Below, one piece after another: positions 53,824-64,000 of a stretch of DNA of 64,000 nt. Every line of letters begins with the position of its first letter. The stretch's first letter is position 1. The notes under the pieces were generated by a model. It saw nothing but the letters and a program-made list of their open reading frames with translations, was not told the origin of the DNA and ran no database searches. Made by a program: the position numbers and the translations under genes. Origin of the DNA: Lactarius indigo (taxonomy: Eukaryota; Basidiomycota; Agaricomycetes; Russulales; Russulaceae). The stretch lies in the NCBI GenBank assembly GCA_025766275.1, contig JAFKAC010000123.1, positions 88,867 through 152,866 on the forward strand, read 5' to 3'.

Positions 53824-56800
53824 CTTCCAAGTAGACAGCATGTACGTATGCCGACAGAATAGCCTGCAAATATCAGTCACCTTCCAATCTACTTGCGAAA
53901 TGGCCGAAATCGCGCTTGTTGACAGTGGCGCAACCGAAAATTTCATCCATTCCCGAGTCGCTCAAACGACCTAAAACTCCCTACATGACGACTTACCACG
54001 CCTCGAACGATTCGGAACGTCGATGGCACCGAGAATCGAGCAGGACGAATCGACAAATATATCGCATTGAAGGTACAGCTTGGAAATCGACACGCGACTC
54101 AGCGTTTCTACATTACCGACCTAGGGAACGATGACATCCTGTTAGGGTACCCATGGCTTCAGCAATTCGAACCAACAATCGACTGGAAACAAGGAATACT
54201 CACCCCAGAACCCCTCCACCTCTCTACCCTCCTCGTACCCATAACGCGTCGATCCACCACGATCCAAGTCGAAGCCCCCGACAGGGGAGACGCATTCGTG
54301 GTCCAAGACGACTCCTGCAGCCCAGAAACAAACCCGATCGACGATCAGGCGCAGAGAACGAACCCTGCAGCAGGAAAGAGTCAACACCAGACGCTATCCC
54401 CCTACTTGGTCGTAAGGGCGGCCGCTTTTAACGAATGGCGGTCGCTGGTAGATGCCATCGACCCCTGGGAAGCTGGAGACGAGTTACACATCAGAATACC
54501 AGGAGAGAAGGCGATCCGAGGAGCGAACATCGCCCAACAGTGGGCTATAGAGGCGAATAAAGACAAGGCAAAGTTAACCGAGGATTCGATCCCCACCGAA
54601 TATCGCCGCCATATCAAAGTATTTTCCGAAGCAGAAATCTCAACGCTTCCCACCATCACGTGACTGGGACCACACAATCGAACTCGCCCCAGACGCGCCT
54701 GCCACTCTTGATTGTAAAGTGTATCCCTTAACTAGGGATGAACACGGGGCATTACGAAAGTTCTTAGATGAACCACTTGGCAAAACAGTACATCCGCACA
54801 TCGCACTCCCCTTATGCCAGTCCCTTCTTCTTCATCAAGAAGAAAGATGGAAAACTACGACCTGTCCAGGACTATCGACGCCTGAACCAATATACCATTC
54901 GCAACACGTACCCCCTTCCCCTCATTAAGACCCTCACTGAGGGCCTCAGAGGCAGCCGCCTCTACACCAAATTCGACATCAGGTGGGGATATAATAACGT
55001 GCGGATCAAGGAAGGCGATGAATGGAAAAGCAGCCTTTAAAACAGAGGAAGGACTGTTCGAACTGCGCGTTATGTTCTTTGGGCTAACCAATTCACCCTC
55101 GACCTTCCAAGCCATGATGGACACCATCCTGCGTACCCAGCTAAAGGCAGAGAGCCGCCGATATGTCTTCGATTACATGGACGACATTCTTATTGCTACC
55201 CCAGATGACCTCTCCCTCCACCGCGCCATTGTCCATGAAGTACTTGACATCCTGGAACGTGAGAGCCTCTTCCTCAAACCAGAAAAGTGCACCTTTGAAG
55301 CACTACGAGTGGAGTATCTGGGGCTCATCCTTGAAGGCGAACAAAATCGAAGCTGACCCTACAAAACTTGCTGGACTCAGAGACTGGCCTCGCACCCTTA
55401 AAACAGTTAAACAAGTACGCAGTACCCTAGGCGTCTTTGGATACCAGCGACCCTTCATCCCAGGCTTCGCCAACATTGCTCGCCCACTTACTACTTCCTA
55501 AAAAAGGACTGCCCTTTTATCTGGACACCTGAATGCACGGCGCCATTGATAAACTCGTTCCCATCCTCACCAGCACTCCAGTTCTCTGGCAACCCGACCT
55601 GAGCGCCCCCTTTGAGGTTGAAGTTGATGCTTCTGCCTTTGCCACTGGTGGCATCCTTATATCAGCGTGACACCAACATAAACTCCGCCCAAGTCGCCTA
55701 TCACTCCAAAACATTCAATGAGGCAGAGCGCAAACTACGATATCCATTGACCGAGAACTCCTTGCAGTTATCACTGCCCTTAAGGAGTGGCGACACTTCC
55801 TCCGCAGCTCCCCACATCCTGTCACTATCTATACCGATCACGCGAACCTCCAGTACTACAAAAAACCCCACAAGATCAACCGGCACGTTGCCCGCTACAT
55901 CCCCTTGCTTGGGAATACAATCTCAAACTCGTCCCACAAGCCAGGTGCCACTAAACCGTGCTGATGCTCTCTCTCGACGACCTGACCATGATAATGGTTC
56001 CGCTGATAACCAAGACGTCACTGTTCTCCCCGCACAACTGTTCACCCGCGCTACTCAGCTCCCCTCCCTTGAGCGGGATGTTCGCACCCTTCAATTGTCA
56101 CACATCCCCACGATTCTGTGCTGGAAAGCCACTTACGGTCTTTCCTTTTCTGACGATTCCTGGCGGCATGACGGCCGCCTCGTGGTCGTGGAAGACCCCG
56201 GTCTCAGGAGGGGGGTAATTTCCCTCTATCACGACTCCCCTAGTGCTGGTCACCCAGGAATTGCCAATACACACGCCCTTATTACACGCGACTATTGGTG
56301 GCCAGGAATGCGAAACACCATTATAGCATATGTCAAAGGATGCGCTGCCTGTCAGGCAAATAAAGTTGTCTCCCACCGACCTCGACCCCCACCTTTCCCC
56401 ATCACCACCAATCCTGTGGCGCGACCATTCGAAACAGTGACAATGGACTTCATTACCAAACTCCCCTCTCCCATGGATTCGACTCCATTTTAACAATCAC
56501 CGATCACGATTGTACCAAGGGAACATTGTTTATCCCCTGTAAAGAGTCGATCGATGGACCAGGAGTGGCCGCGCTTTATCACCAACATGTCTACCCCCAC
56601 TTTGGACTACCAACTCGTGTTATCACTGATAGGGACCCCCGCTTCGCCTCCACCTTCTCCCGGCAGCTATGCAAGTCCCTGGGAATCACACAAAATATTT
56701 CAACTGCATATCACCCGCAGACAGATGGGCAATCGGAGCGATCCAATCAGTGGTTGGAACAATACCTGCGCTTCTTCTGCAACGGACGACAGACAGATTG

Positions 56801-57500
56801 GGTAGACTGGCTCCCCTCAGCCCAGTTTGCACACAACAGCTGGCCAAACGCCACTACGCGCCGCACCCCATTCGAACTCCTCATGGGGCATACCCCTCGT
56901 ACCCCGGGCAGCCACCTAGCCAACCAGGTTTCTCCATCTGTCAGTGAGCGCCTCGCTGCAGTTGCAGATTTACGCGCCCTGGCACAACAAGGTATCAAAG
57001 CAGCTCAGGAGGTGACGGCCAAAATCCCTGCCTCCTTCGTCCCCTACAAAGAAGGCGACCTTGTCTGGTTAGAAGCAAAGAACCTTACCACATCACACCC
57101 TACCGCTAAACTGGCGCCTAAACGCTATGGCCCATTCCCTATTACCAAAGTCATCTCCCACGTTGTCTATCAGCTGGCGCTTCCGACGACATGGAAGATC
57201 CATAATGTCTTCCACGCATCCCTTCTACTCCCTTACCACGAAACCAGGGAGCATGGCCCAAACTTCTCGCGGCCAGCCCCTGATCTTATCGATGGGGTAG
57301 AGGAATATGAAGTCGAAGAAATTCGTAACTCGCGGAGACGACGCCACCAACTCCAGTACCTCGTTAAGTGGAAAGGGTACCCTGACACAGATAATACTTG
57401 GGAACCCCACGGTAATGTCCACGCCCCTGACCTCATCCAGGCTTTCCACGACATGCATCCGAACGCCATTCGACTTGGTGACATGGAAGTCACCCCTTAG
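53788..57500 (+). pseudogene. pol of element D2: protease to chromodomain, many frame breaks
   Basis: Protease (LVDSGATENF, near 53920), linker with VEAPDRGDAFVV (near 54270), RT (FFFIKKKDGKLRPVQDY near 54830, DYMDDILIAT near 55175), RNase H (VEVDASAFATGG near 55620), integrase (GHPGIANT, CAACQ near 56340, then 56526-57500 with TDRDPRF and DGQSERSN) and a chromodomain (EEYEVEEI, LQYLVKWKGYPDTDN, about 57300-57450). All catalytic motifs are readable, but the frame changes about eight times, mostly by one base in short homopolymers. The 324-codon end piece is open. The protein stops 20 or so residues after the chromodomain. Confidence 0.92.
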
Positions 57501-57511
57501 ATTGGGGGTAA

Positions 57512-57972
57512 TGTCATGAACACCCCATATTTTTCCTCTCTTCTTCTTCCCTTCCATTTGCCCCTTCGATTCGTTGCTTCGCAGGCATCTGCTTTGCTGG
57601 CACTTGCCTCACTTCCTTGCTTTGCTGGCATCCGCTTTGCTGGCATCGACCTTGCTGGCATTGTACTGCCTCGCTGGCACTCCTGGACATTAGCTATATA
57701 AACCCCGTAGTACACCCTGTATTTCCTTAGCTTTGGCTTCGTCAATCTACTGTCTTGTCCCTCAGTACCATCCTCTCTTCTCTATCACAGCCCTCTTCTC
57801 TATAGCCTAGCTCTTGTGCTTGAACAAGAGGACCTTTGCCACTGTCCAGTTGACAGCGGTAATTGTATCAGAACTTAGGAGCCCATCCACTCAGTGGGGG
57901 TCCAACTCTGAGTCCTTTGCCTTAGGCAGGATCAGTTACAGAACGAACGCACGCCCCGGCAGTGGCGTGACA
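57512..57972 (+). repeat. 3' LTR of element D2
   Basis: 461 bp. It differs from the 5' LTR in the T run before the start word (TTTCCTTAG against TTTTTTTAG) and at one A/G near the end. Confidence 0.95.
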
Positions 57973-57977
57973 TGCTG

Positions 57978-58054
57978 CTTCAAGCACTCTCTGCATATCT
58001 CACCACAGTCACCTTTGCCACTGTGAGTATGCTCTCTATTTGTGCTGTTCATCA
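57978..58054 (-). mobile_element. G-family solo LTR, second part
   Basis: The end of the LTR begun at 51391, ...GTGCTGTTCATCA, followed by the outer TSD copy GAAAA. Confidence 0.9.
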
Positions 58055-60054
58055 GAAAACTGGCAACAAGAACGATGTAGGACAACCAGGGAGGTGTCCC
58101 GGAAGGTGACAAAATGCTGAAAAGATACGAAAGCAACTGGACGGGCAGTAACACTGAAAACAACAATGATGGGAGAAACCGAACCAGTGGCAATAATGAC
58201 TGCGTTGGTCGATCTGTTGACATCCGAAAACATGGAAAACAGCCCAGGATGGGCCCAGGACGACCACCAGGAGGCACCACGGGGATATGTACACCTCAAA
58301 ACGGAAGAAATGGATGCCCCAGAACGAATGGCATCGACCCCTGCACTTCGGGTACACGGAAGTTGCCATGTACCTCCTCAGCCAATGAGGAGGTCAAACG
58401 AGTCCCCAGCAAACCACATACCCAATTCCCAACACCATACCAGCGGAAAGATTGGTGCTGAGCAGGAACAAACCACCACAGAATCTATAACCTACAAAAG
58501 TAGGACGTTAGGCGATGGATGTGTTCCCCGTTCCCTGCGACACACTGAGGGAACGAAAATCGACGAGAACGATCATCTAACGACCCGACAAATGCAGGAG
58601 AACGATACCAGCACGCCCTGGTCCAAGAATCGACCCCAGAACACCCTAGAACCACTAGAACAACCGAGTAGGACCGCAAAATGAGCACCAATGGACAGCA
58701 TGACATTGCAACCGCACAGGACAAGTGATACGAAGCACGGAACACTCCATAAAGAACCAGCCTGGATCAACCACGTGGATCAAGGTGATCAGGTGCCGAA
58801 CGACTCTAAACTCAACGCATCCTGTTTACACCATATGCTGAATACAATTGACTGCCCACAAAGCCTGCCAGAACACTCGCGATTGCATCCTCTACACCCT
58901 GAACTAACTACAACAGTCTGCGCCATCCCTGGCACGCTTCCACTGGCCCTGATAGATGAACCAATCTGCTGTGTTGCTGTGGAAGGCAACAACTTTGGGG
59001 AGGGGTAATCACCTCACCCCACTTCACCTCACCCCACTTCGTTTTCCACCCCTTGCCTTCCCAAAACGACCTTCTAGATCAAAAACACCCCTTGACTGAA
59101 TCACCAGTGCTTCAAAATCAATGCACAAGACAAACGGAACGCCCAGAACTTGCCTCACCATGTCTTGACTACAGTTTAGATGAACCTGCTGCACCGACTT
59201 CCCTAGATGATGCCTGCCCAAGCAAGGACACTACAAAGACCTGTATACCAAGGCAGCCGGAATTGTCACTCGAAAACAACCTTGGACGACCCAAGACAAC
59301 AATCTCTGATCAGACTCAGTCCAGAAGCATCTCCGCACCAGTCAATACCTATGAAGTCTGAGAACAGCCAAGTGAGATGAACAAAATAGGAACGACACCC
59401 ATCCACAATGGCTTGCCAGATCACAATGTCCAGATCCCGTTGCCCAGGTGCTCTGGCCACGTCAGAGACATGGGGGTAACATGCATGGGACATTCAGCTT
59501 TGGGACACACTTCTGACCACCCTAACGAAGCCCTAACAAGAAGATCGATGGCCAGCACACCAATGTGGGAAATGCGAAGCAACAACAATGCCAACACATC
59601 AACTGCCAGCATCAGCACCACCTTTGGCGACTTCTCTCTTACGCCTAGCCCACGAATAAGAGGAACCCGACCCATGACCCCTTATACCAATGGGATAAAA
59701 ACAGTTCATCTCACAGAAATGACCAGCAGCACACCAGACCTCCAACCTCTCTATCCTTGTCACTCCACTATGAACTACGCTGCACCTACCTACTCCCAGA
59801 CTCTTGCTGGACTAGCTGACCAGAGCCCCTTGCACTCAGCCATTGAATGCCTAGCTACCACCACAATTGCAGTTATTGATGCTGCTATCGACTGCTCCCC
59901 TCCTATCCCCACTGCAATCAATGTGCAGCACCCAGAAGAACCGGCCTTCATCAGGTGGACCACAGGGATTGTGATCAGGTCCTGGATTAGAACCCCTATC
60001 CTCTTAACTGCCCTCACCTACATCAGCATGATCAAATCAGCTAGAAACACCTAG
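58055..60054 (+). other. Right part of element D interior, uncharacterised
   Basis: Continues D after the G/D2 insertions. It holds moderate plus-strand ORFs (58166-58684, 58691-59008, 59053-59361, 59377-60054) rich in Thr, Ser, Pro and Asn. The last one ends in two hydrophobic stretches (LATTTIAVIDAA; IRTPILLTALTYISMI). No retroelement enzyme motif is visible. A polypurine-tract-like GGGGAGGGGTAA lies at about 58996-59007, followed by two copies of a 15-bp CACCTCACCCCACTT unit. Whether these ORFs are coding is uncertain. Confidence 0.35.
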
Positions 60055-60310
60055 TGTGACTAGTGTGACTGGCAGGACTAGTGCTAGTCACATTCTAGTC
60101 CTGCTAGCACTGCCAGTCTTATGGTTGGAATTCTAGATGCCATCCTAGTTGATCTAGTCACACCAGTAGAATAACCTAGTGCTAGGGCAGATCTAGTAAC
60201 AGTGTTCAACTCCTATTGAATTCTATTATTTCTCATAAGTCTACTAGTAACCCTAGTAATAGTGTTTGAAATTCTACCATTTTCTAGTAACTCTAGGGTA
60301 ACTCTAGGTT
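60050..60310. repeat. CTAG-rich region with inverted repeats
   Basis: Roughly twenty CTAG tetramers occur in 260 bp, often as ACTAGT or CTAGTAA. An inverted repeat spans about 60069-60118 (arms CTGGCAGGACTAG and CTAGTCCTGCTAG...CTGCCAG). A second near-palindrome, around CACTGCCAGTGGCAGTG, lies just to the right (60344-60360). No coding sequence. Confidence 0.7.
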
Positions 60311-60894
60311 TACTATCAAGCAGGGAAGTCAACTTGAAGATACCACTGCCAGTGGCAGTGGGATGTTGTATTAACACTGGCACTGAAGTACAGTATTCAT
60401 GTTTTACTAGCAAGTGGAGTTTCAGGAAGATGTTATGTTTCAAGCTACGTACCCATTCCCATCTAAAGGATGGTTTGCAGCCACGAATGGGAAGCAAGTG
60501 CGACTTGTATTTGCTTCAGTATCGAGCCCGATGGTCTGTGCGTCTGCCCGAATTACTATACGACTCCCCAAGCCTCTTACTCATGTCACAAAATATTTTT
60601 TGAAAAACGGTTGATATTAGTATACTTGTACTTATAAAAGGTGGCTCAAAAGGAGCCCAAAAGTTGTAACAGAAAAATCCATTCTATTGACTCGTCTATC
60701 CTGCGTACCTCCACACAAAAACATTGTCACTCGTATTGACTCTCAACTCAAATCCCTTGCGGTCACCTGCACGTGACCGCCCCTATCTTTTTGGCTTCGT
60801 CCGTAACCTTTACCAAGCACTTCAAAGCCTGTCTTCACTTGTATTTAGGATAGTGTATGAAGACCAAGATACTGTTGCAGTATGGACTTCCAGT
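60311..60894. other. Unassigned stretch, possible promoter
   Basis: No coding frame is recognised. A TATAAAAG box near 60634-60641 and the TTGATATTAG context resemble an LTR promoter, but I could not find paired ends or a TSD. The right end (60841-60894) contains GAAGACCAAGATACTG, similar to the A/B primer-binding site. Confidence 0.35.
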
Positions 60895-61457
60895 TGATGA
60901 ACAGTACACATAAAGACCATACTCATAGTGGACAAGAGGACTGTGGTGAGATATGGAAGGTGACTGGAAGCAGAGGTGTACAGGGTGAGTTGCAGTGGAA
61001 GCAGGGAAGTCTGGCACACAGAGCAGTGAGAACTGATGTGAACCAGGGTGTACAGGCAGTCTACTTATACTGTACAGAGGTGTGACACTAGTACAAGGGA
61101 AGTAACTACAGGTCACAGAGTACAAGGGACACATTGTTCTACAACAGGACAAGGGAGTGTGCATATGGAGAACAAGGCATATAGAACAAAAGGGAGTCTA
61201 GACAAGTATGATATCATAGTGACATCACAATAAGGATAATGCTAAAAGGAGAACAAAGGATGAAGTACAATGAAGAGTCTGGAGTAGTCTACACAATGTC
61301 ATTGTACAGTGATGTCATACATGATGCAATGATAAGTGTTAGATTGTACAGATCAAATCTATGTAATCTACAAGTCCAATTAATCTAATCTAAAGCAGTC
61401 CATGCTGCAAGTCTGGTCCATATGAGCCACTAAGTGCGCATGGGTCACTTATCAACA
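60895..61457 (-). mobile_element. Solo LTR, family G
   Basis: 563 bp, TGATGAACAG...ATCAACA, with a perfect TSD, CCAGT (60890-60894 and 61458-61462). Confidence 0.93.
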
Positions 61458-61487
61458 CCAGTATGACTCATAACCAGATATGACTAT

Positions 61488-61925
61488 TGTAATGCCGTCA
61501 CAGCATTAGCTCGACTTGAGCTTGATAATTAAGGCGACTTGACTTAGCTAAACACGTTCCTGTTGAACGTATGGCTTGAAGGCGATCCTAGATGCGTGCA
61601 AGCACTAGGCAAGTATGTCCTCTTGAACTGACTGAAAGGTGTTGACAAAGACAGAGAGAAAGTGACAATTGAAGAAGACCAAGATGGTGTATCTTGGTCT
61701 GCTGTAGCTACCTTAAATACACATTGAGCAGGCTTTCAAGCACTGCTATGAGTCACCATATGTAGCATACAACATATCGTGTAAGTACCACAATCCTAAT
61801 ACTACTACTACCTGTACTAGGATCAAGTCATAACCGTATCGCCTACCTCCTATTGTAAACCCCGAGTCCATGACTAATCTACCTTACAGCCGTAGTCACA
61901 ACCGGTACAGTAAGGAATCATAACA
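61488..61925 (-). mobile_element. 3' LTR of element A3
   Basis: 438 bp, TGTAATGCCG...CATAACA, followed by the A-type polypurine tract complement TCACCCCCTTTTCAGC and then the end of a pol frame. The left flank is ACTAT. The 5' end of the element is not in the window. Confidence 0.9.
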
Positions 61926-62908
61926 TCACCCCCTTTTCAGCATGAGACTCCAGACTCACCGGAAGTCCTGTGCTGGCCACGTGGCTTGCTCATCGCTAAT
62001 CCTCTCAAAAATGTTGGCCCTCTCCAGTCGGTAGATGCAGTCCTTCTTATCATCCTTCGCCGCCAGCCGCATTGCCTGAAGCTGACAAATATGGGCAGTG
62101 AGCCACTCTTCCTCGTAGGCAGCCGTGCGGTAACGTGTGTTATGATCCAACGCTTCCGACCTCTATCACAGTATGTCTCCACCCTGCCTTTCCCCTTCTG
62201 TACTATACCTTGTTACCAAAGGAGCTACTGTTACTAGTGGCGCTGTTTCTTTGATCTGAACTTCTGCTTGCTCCGTTTAGTCTCTTTGATATTGTGTGGA
62301 CTTGTGTTCATGTTGTTTGGAACCCTGTCCTATATAAACCTGTACTATAGACCATAGGAAGCCAGACTTGGCTTCGTTTGCAATCTAGCAACCTTGCCTC
62401 CGTACTTTGGTGTGACCTCGTCTCATTCCCCTCTTCTTGTGCATCCCCTACCTCAGTCCCTAACCAGGACACTTTGAAGTCTTTGCAGTTGAACTATATC
62501 AACGCGTCACACCTGTTATACTCTGTGCACTAGCAAGATCAAGTGTAGAGAAGTGTTAGACACTTCGGACGAGGAGTCCTATATTACAGAGTAGTGCTGC
62601 ACCCTGTGCCACACTTTTACCGCTTGTACTTCATAGCAATAAGACAACAGAAGTCTTCGCTTGGTACTTGTGTGACTAGAAAACCCTTAGAACCCACGCC
62701 CCTGCTAGGGCGTAACAACGTGTCACTTTGGCTGTCAGGGATTCATCCCCGATGCGGTGAAGGGCTCAGTTGGTGATTTTGTCAGAGGTGAGGATGACAA
62801 GGTCCTCGTGGGTGATGTGGGCATGTCCCGCAGCCAACAGCATCAGATGGGCGTAGAGGGGTTGACTGTAGAGATGGGGAGAGCCAGGAATGAGTCCCAG
62901 GACGAAAG
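61926..62908 (-). pseudogene. C-terminal end of element A3 pol
   Basis: The minus frame at 61956-62137 reads LQAMRLAAKDDKKDC, RANIFERISDEQATW and DFR, nearly the same as the end of element A Pol. The upstream part resumes at 62723-62908 after a solo E LTR (HEDLVILTSDKITN, YSQPLYAH). It is cut at 62908 by a B LTR. Confidence 0.88.
62138..62717 (+). mobile_element. Solo LTR, family E, in A3 pol
   Basis: 580 bp, TGTTATGATCC...GGGCGTAACA, with a perfect TSD, ACGTG (62133-62137 and 62718-62722). Confidence 0.95.
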
Positions 62909-63067
62909 TGTTACGCTCCACCGGCGCTAGTCCGACTTGGACTCTGTAGGGCGTAATCGACTTGGCGAAGATAAGTGAATGGGGACCACGTGTCAACCCA
63001 ACACACAGCTGGACAGGGGCACTTATGGGCACATGCTGCAGCAAAAGAGGAAGATGAGTATCCCTTG
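62909..63067 (-). mobile_element. B-family LTR, first 159 bp
   Basis: TGTTACGCTCCACCGGCG... as in 30159, flanked on the left by GAAAG and interrupted at 63068 by an E element. The rest would lie beyond the window. Confidence 0.85.
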
Positions 63068-63643
63068 TGTTATGATCCGACGCTTCGGACCTAAGCCACA
63101 GTATGTCTCCACCCTGCCTTCCCCCTTCTGTACCATACCTTGTTACCAAAGGAGCTACTGTTACTAGTGGCGCGGTTACTTTGATCCGAACTTCTGTTTG
63201 CTCCGTTTAGTCACTTTGATATTGTGTGGACTTGTGTTCATGTTGTTGGAACCCTGTCCTATATAAACCTGTACCATAGACCGTAGGAAGCCAGACTTGG
63301 CTTCGTTTGCAATCTAGCAACCTTGCCTCCGTACTTTGGTGTGACCTCGCCTTATCCCTCTCTTCTTGTACATCCCCTACCTCAGTCCCTAATCAGGACA
63401 CTTCGAAGTCTTTGCAGTTGAACTATATCACGCGTTACACCTGTTATACTCTGTGCACTAGCAAGATCAAGTGTAGAGAAGTGTTAGACACTTCGGACGA
63501 GGAGTCCTACATTACAGAGTAGTGCTGCACCTTGTGCCACACTTTACCACTCGTATTTCATAGCAATAAGACAACAGAGGTCTTCGCTTGATACCTGTGT
63601 GATTCAGAACCTTTAGAATCCACGCCCCTGCTAGGGCGTAACA
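63068..63643 (+). mobile_element. 5' LTR of a second element E copy
   Basis: 576 bp, TGTTATGATCC...GCGTAACA. ATATAAAC is at 63261-63268, a short hairpin at 63288-63303, and the RNA start word AGACTTGGCTT at 63293-63303. No ATG occurs from the start word to the gag GTG. The left flank is CCTTG. Confidence 0.94.
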
Positions 63644-63644
63644 T

Positions 63645-63655
63645 AAGCCAAGTCT
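63645..63655 (+). promoter_or_regulatory. Self-complementary primer-binding site, second E copy
   Basis: AAGCCAAGTCT one base after the LTR, the exact reverse complement of 63293-63303. Confidence 0.78.
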
Positions 63656-63848
63656 ACAACTTCCAACACACCAAGACACTACTGCCACACAGCAGAGTGG
63701 GCGACGATCCAAGAGGACGCATCAGCCAACAACCAGACACTCCATAGAACCCAGAAACGACGGCATAGGGGCGACGGATCCTCCTTGACACAAGAGGCCG
63801 CTTCAGCCATCCCCTTACACAAACCAGCACCCAAGACAGACCACAATC

Positions 63849-64000
63849 GTGGCTAGCATCAGTGTCACCTTTGAATCAGACAACGATTGGACCCCAGTCA
63901 CAACCAGAACACAAGACGACCTCCCACACCACGTTAAAAGCAGTCAACTAGGAAAAGGAGCTCGCTGGGCCACAACATCAGGCAGACCACCTTGTTACAA
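63849..64000 (+). CDS. Start of Gag, second element E copy (cut by window edge)
   Basis: GTGGCTAGCATC (from 63849, A at -3 and G at +4) opens the shared N-terminal domain (DWTPV, DDLPHHV, GARWATTSGRPPC). 51 codons are visible and all open. It matches the full-length copy's 27917 start. Confidence 0.8.
   Translation, partial: MASISVTFESDNDWTPVTTRTQDDLPHHVKSSQLGKGARWATTSGRPPCY

Larger units (their letters stand above)
51577..57972 (+). mobile_element. Full-length Ty3/gypsy chromovirus D2
   Basis: A 6396-bp element with two 461-bp LTRs differing at about three positions and a perfect TSD, TGCTG (51572-51576 and 57973-57977). The order is LTR, self-complementary primer-binding site, gag, pol ending soon after the chromodomain, polypurine tract (GATTGGGGGTAA), LTR. 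About ten single-base frame breaks scatter through gag and pol. It lacks the C-terminal module seen in A and E. Confidence 0.96.

Noticed and set aside
60050..60310. Helitron 3' end suggested by CTAG and hairpins
   Set aside because: No Rep/helicase, no TC 5' end and no single terminal hairpin followed by CTAG could be defined.
1..64000. tRNA, rRNA or CRISPR features
   Set aside because: No cloverleaf, conserved rRNA segment or regularly spaced repeat array was seen by eye. A tRNAscan/Infernal run would settle small RNAs.

Overview
The window is a retrotransposon graveyard from a filamentous fungus, most likely an Agaricomycete (Basidiomycota). The reasons are Ty3/gypsy chromoviruses with chromodomains, a Plavaka (KDZ-superfamily) transposase, a BED-finger hAT element, a DUF6534-like fragment, and a topoisomerase II pseudogene with short introns of about 50-60 nt. 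No intact host gene, tRNA, rRNA or CRISPR was found. Family letters (A, A2, A3, A4, B, C, D, D2, E, F, G, H, J) are local labels.

Layout. 1-6322: decayed minus-strand chromovirus A2 with solo LTR H inside. 6323-11279: Plavaka transposase (minus) cut by a 4.0-kb hAT element. 11280-19115: a pile of truncated elements (F, B, A4) and G LTRs. 19116-29800: plus-strand DUF6534-like and TOP2 pseudogene pieces, cut by LTR element J and by full-length element E. 29800-48292: the C-terminal half of Plavaka (minus), cut by a solo LTR B that holds the intact element A, and by decayed element C, itself hit by G, D and B LTRs. 48293-60310: an A2 LTR piece cut by D, an apparently non-autonomous retroelement, which contains a G LTR that contains element D2. 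60311-64000: G LTR, 3' end of A3 cut by a solo E LTR, part of a B LTR, and the 5' end of another E copy running off the edge.

How it fits together. Target-site duplications (TSDs) are readable for most insertions, so their order can be reconstructed. Removing them restores the Plavaka reading frame across four junctions. A is the best candidate for an active element: open gag and pol, and LTRs differing at about two positions. A, B, D/D2 and E share an expression design. The primer-binding site is complementary to the predicted RNA 5' end (self-priming, as in Tf1/sushi). Gag opens at a conserved GTG after a leader nearly free of ATG. In A, A2, B, C, D2 and E, Pol lies in the -1 frame behind a conserved shift signal. 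A, C, E and F also carry a module after the chromodomain that I do not recognise. In E and F it ends in CCHC zinc knuckles. This module is the best candidate here for something undescribed.

The two ends of one A2 insertion, with matching TSD and Plavaka frame, lie 42 kb apart in reversed order. This implies a tandem duplication or an assembly join.
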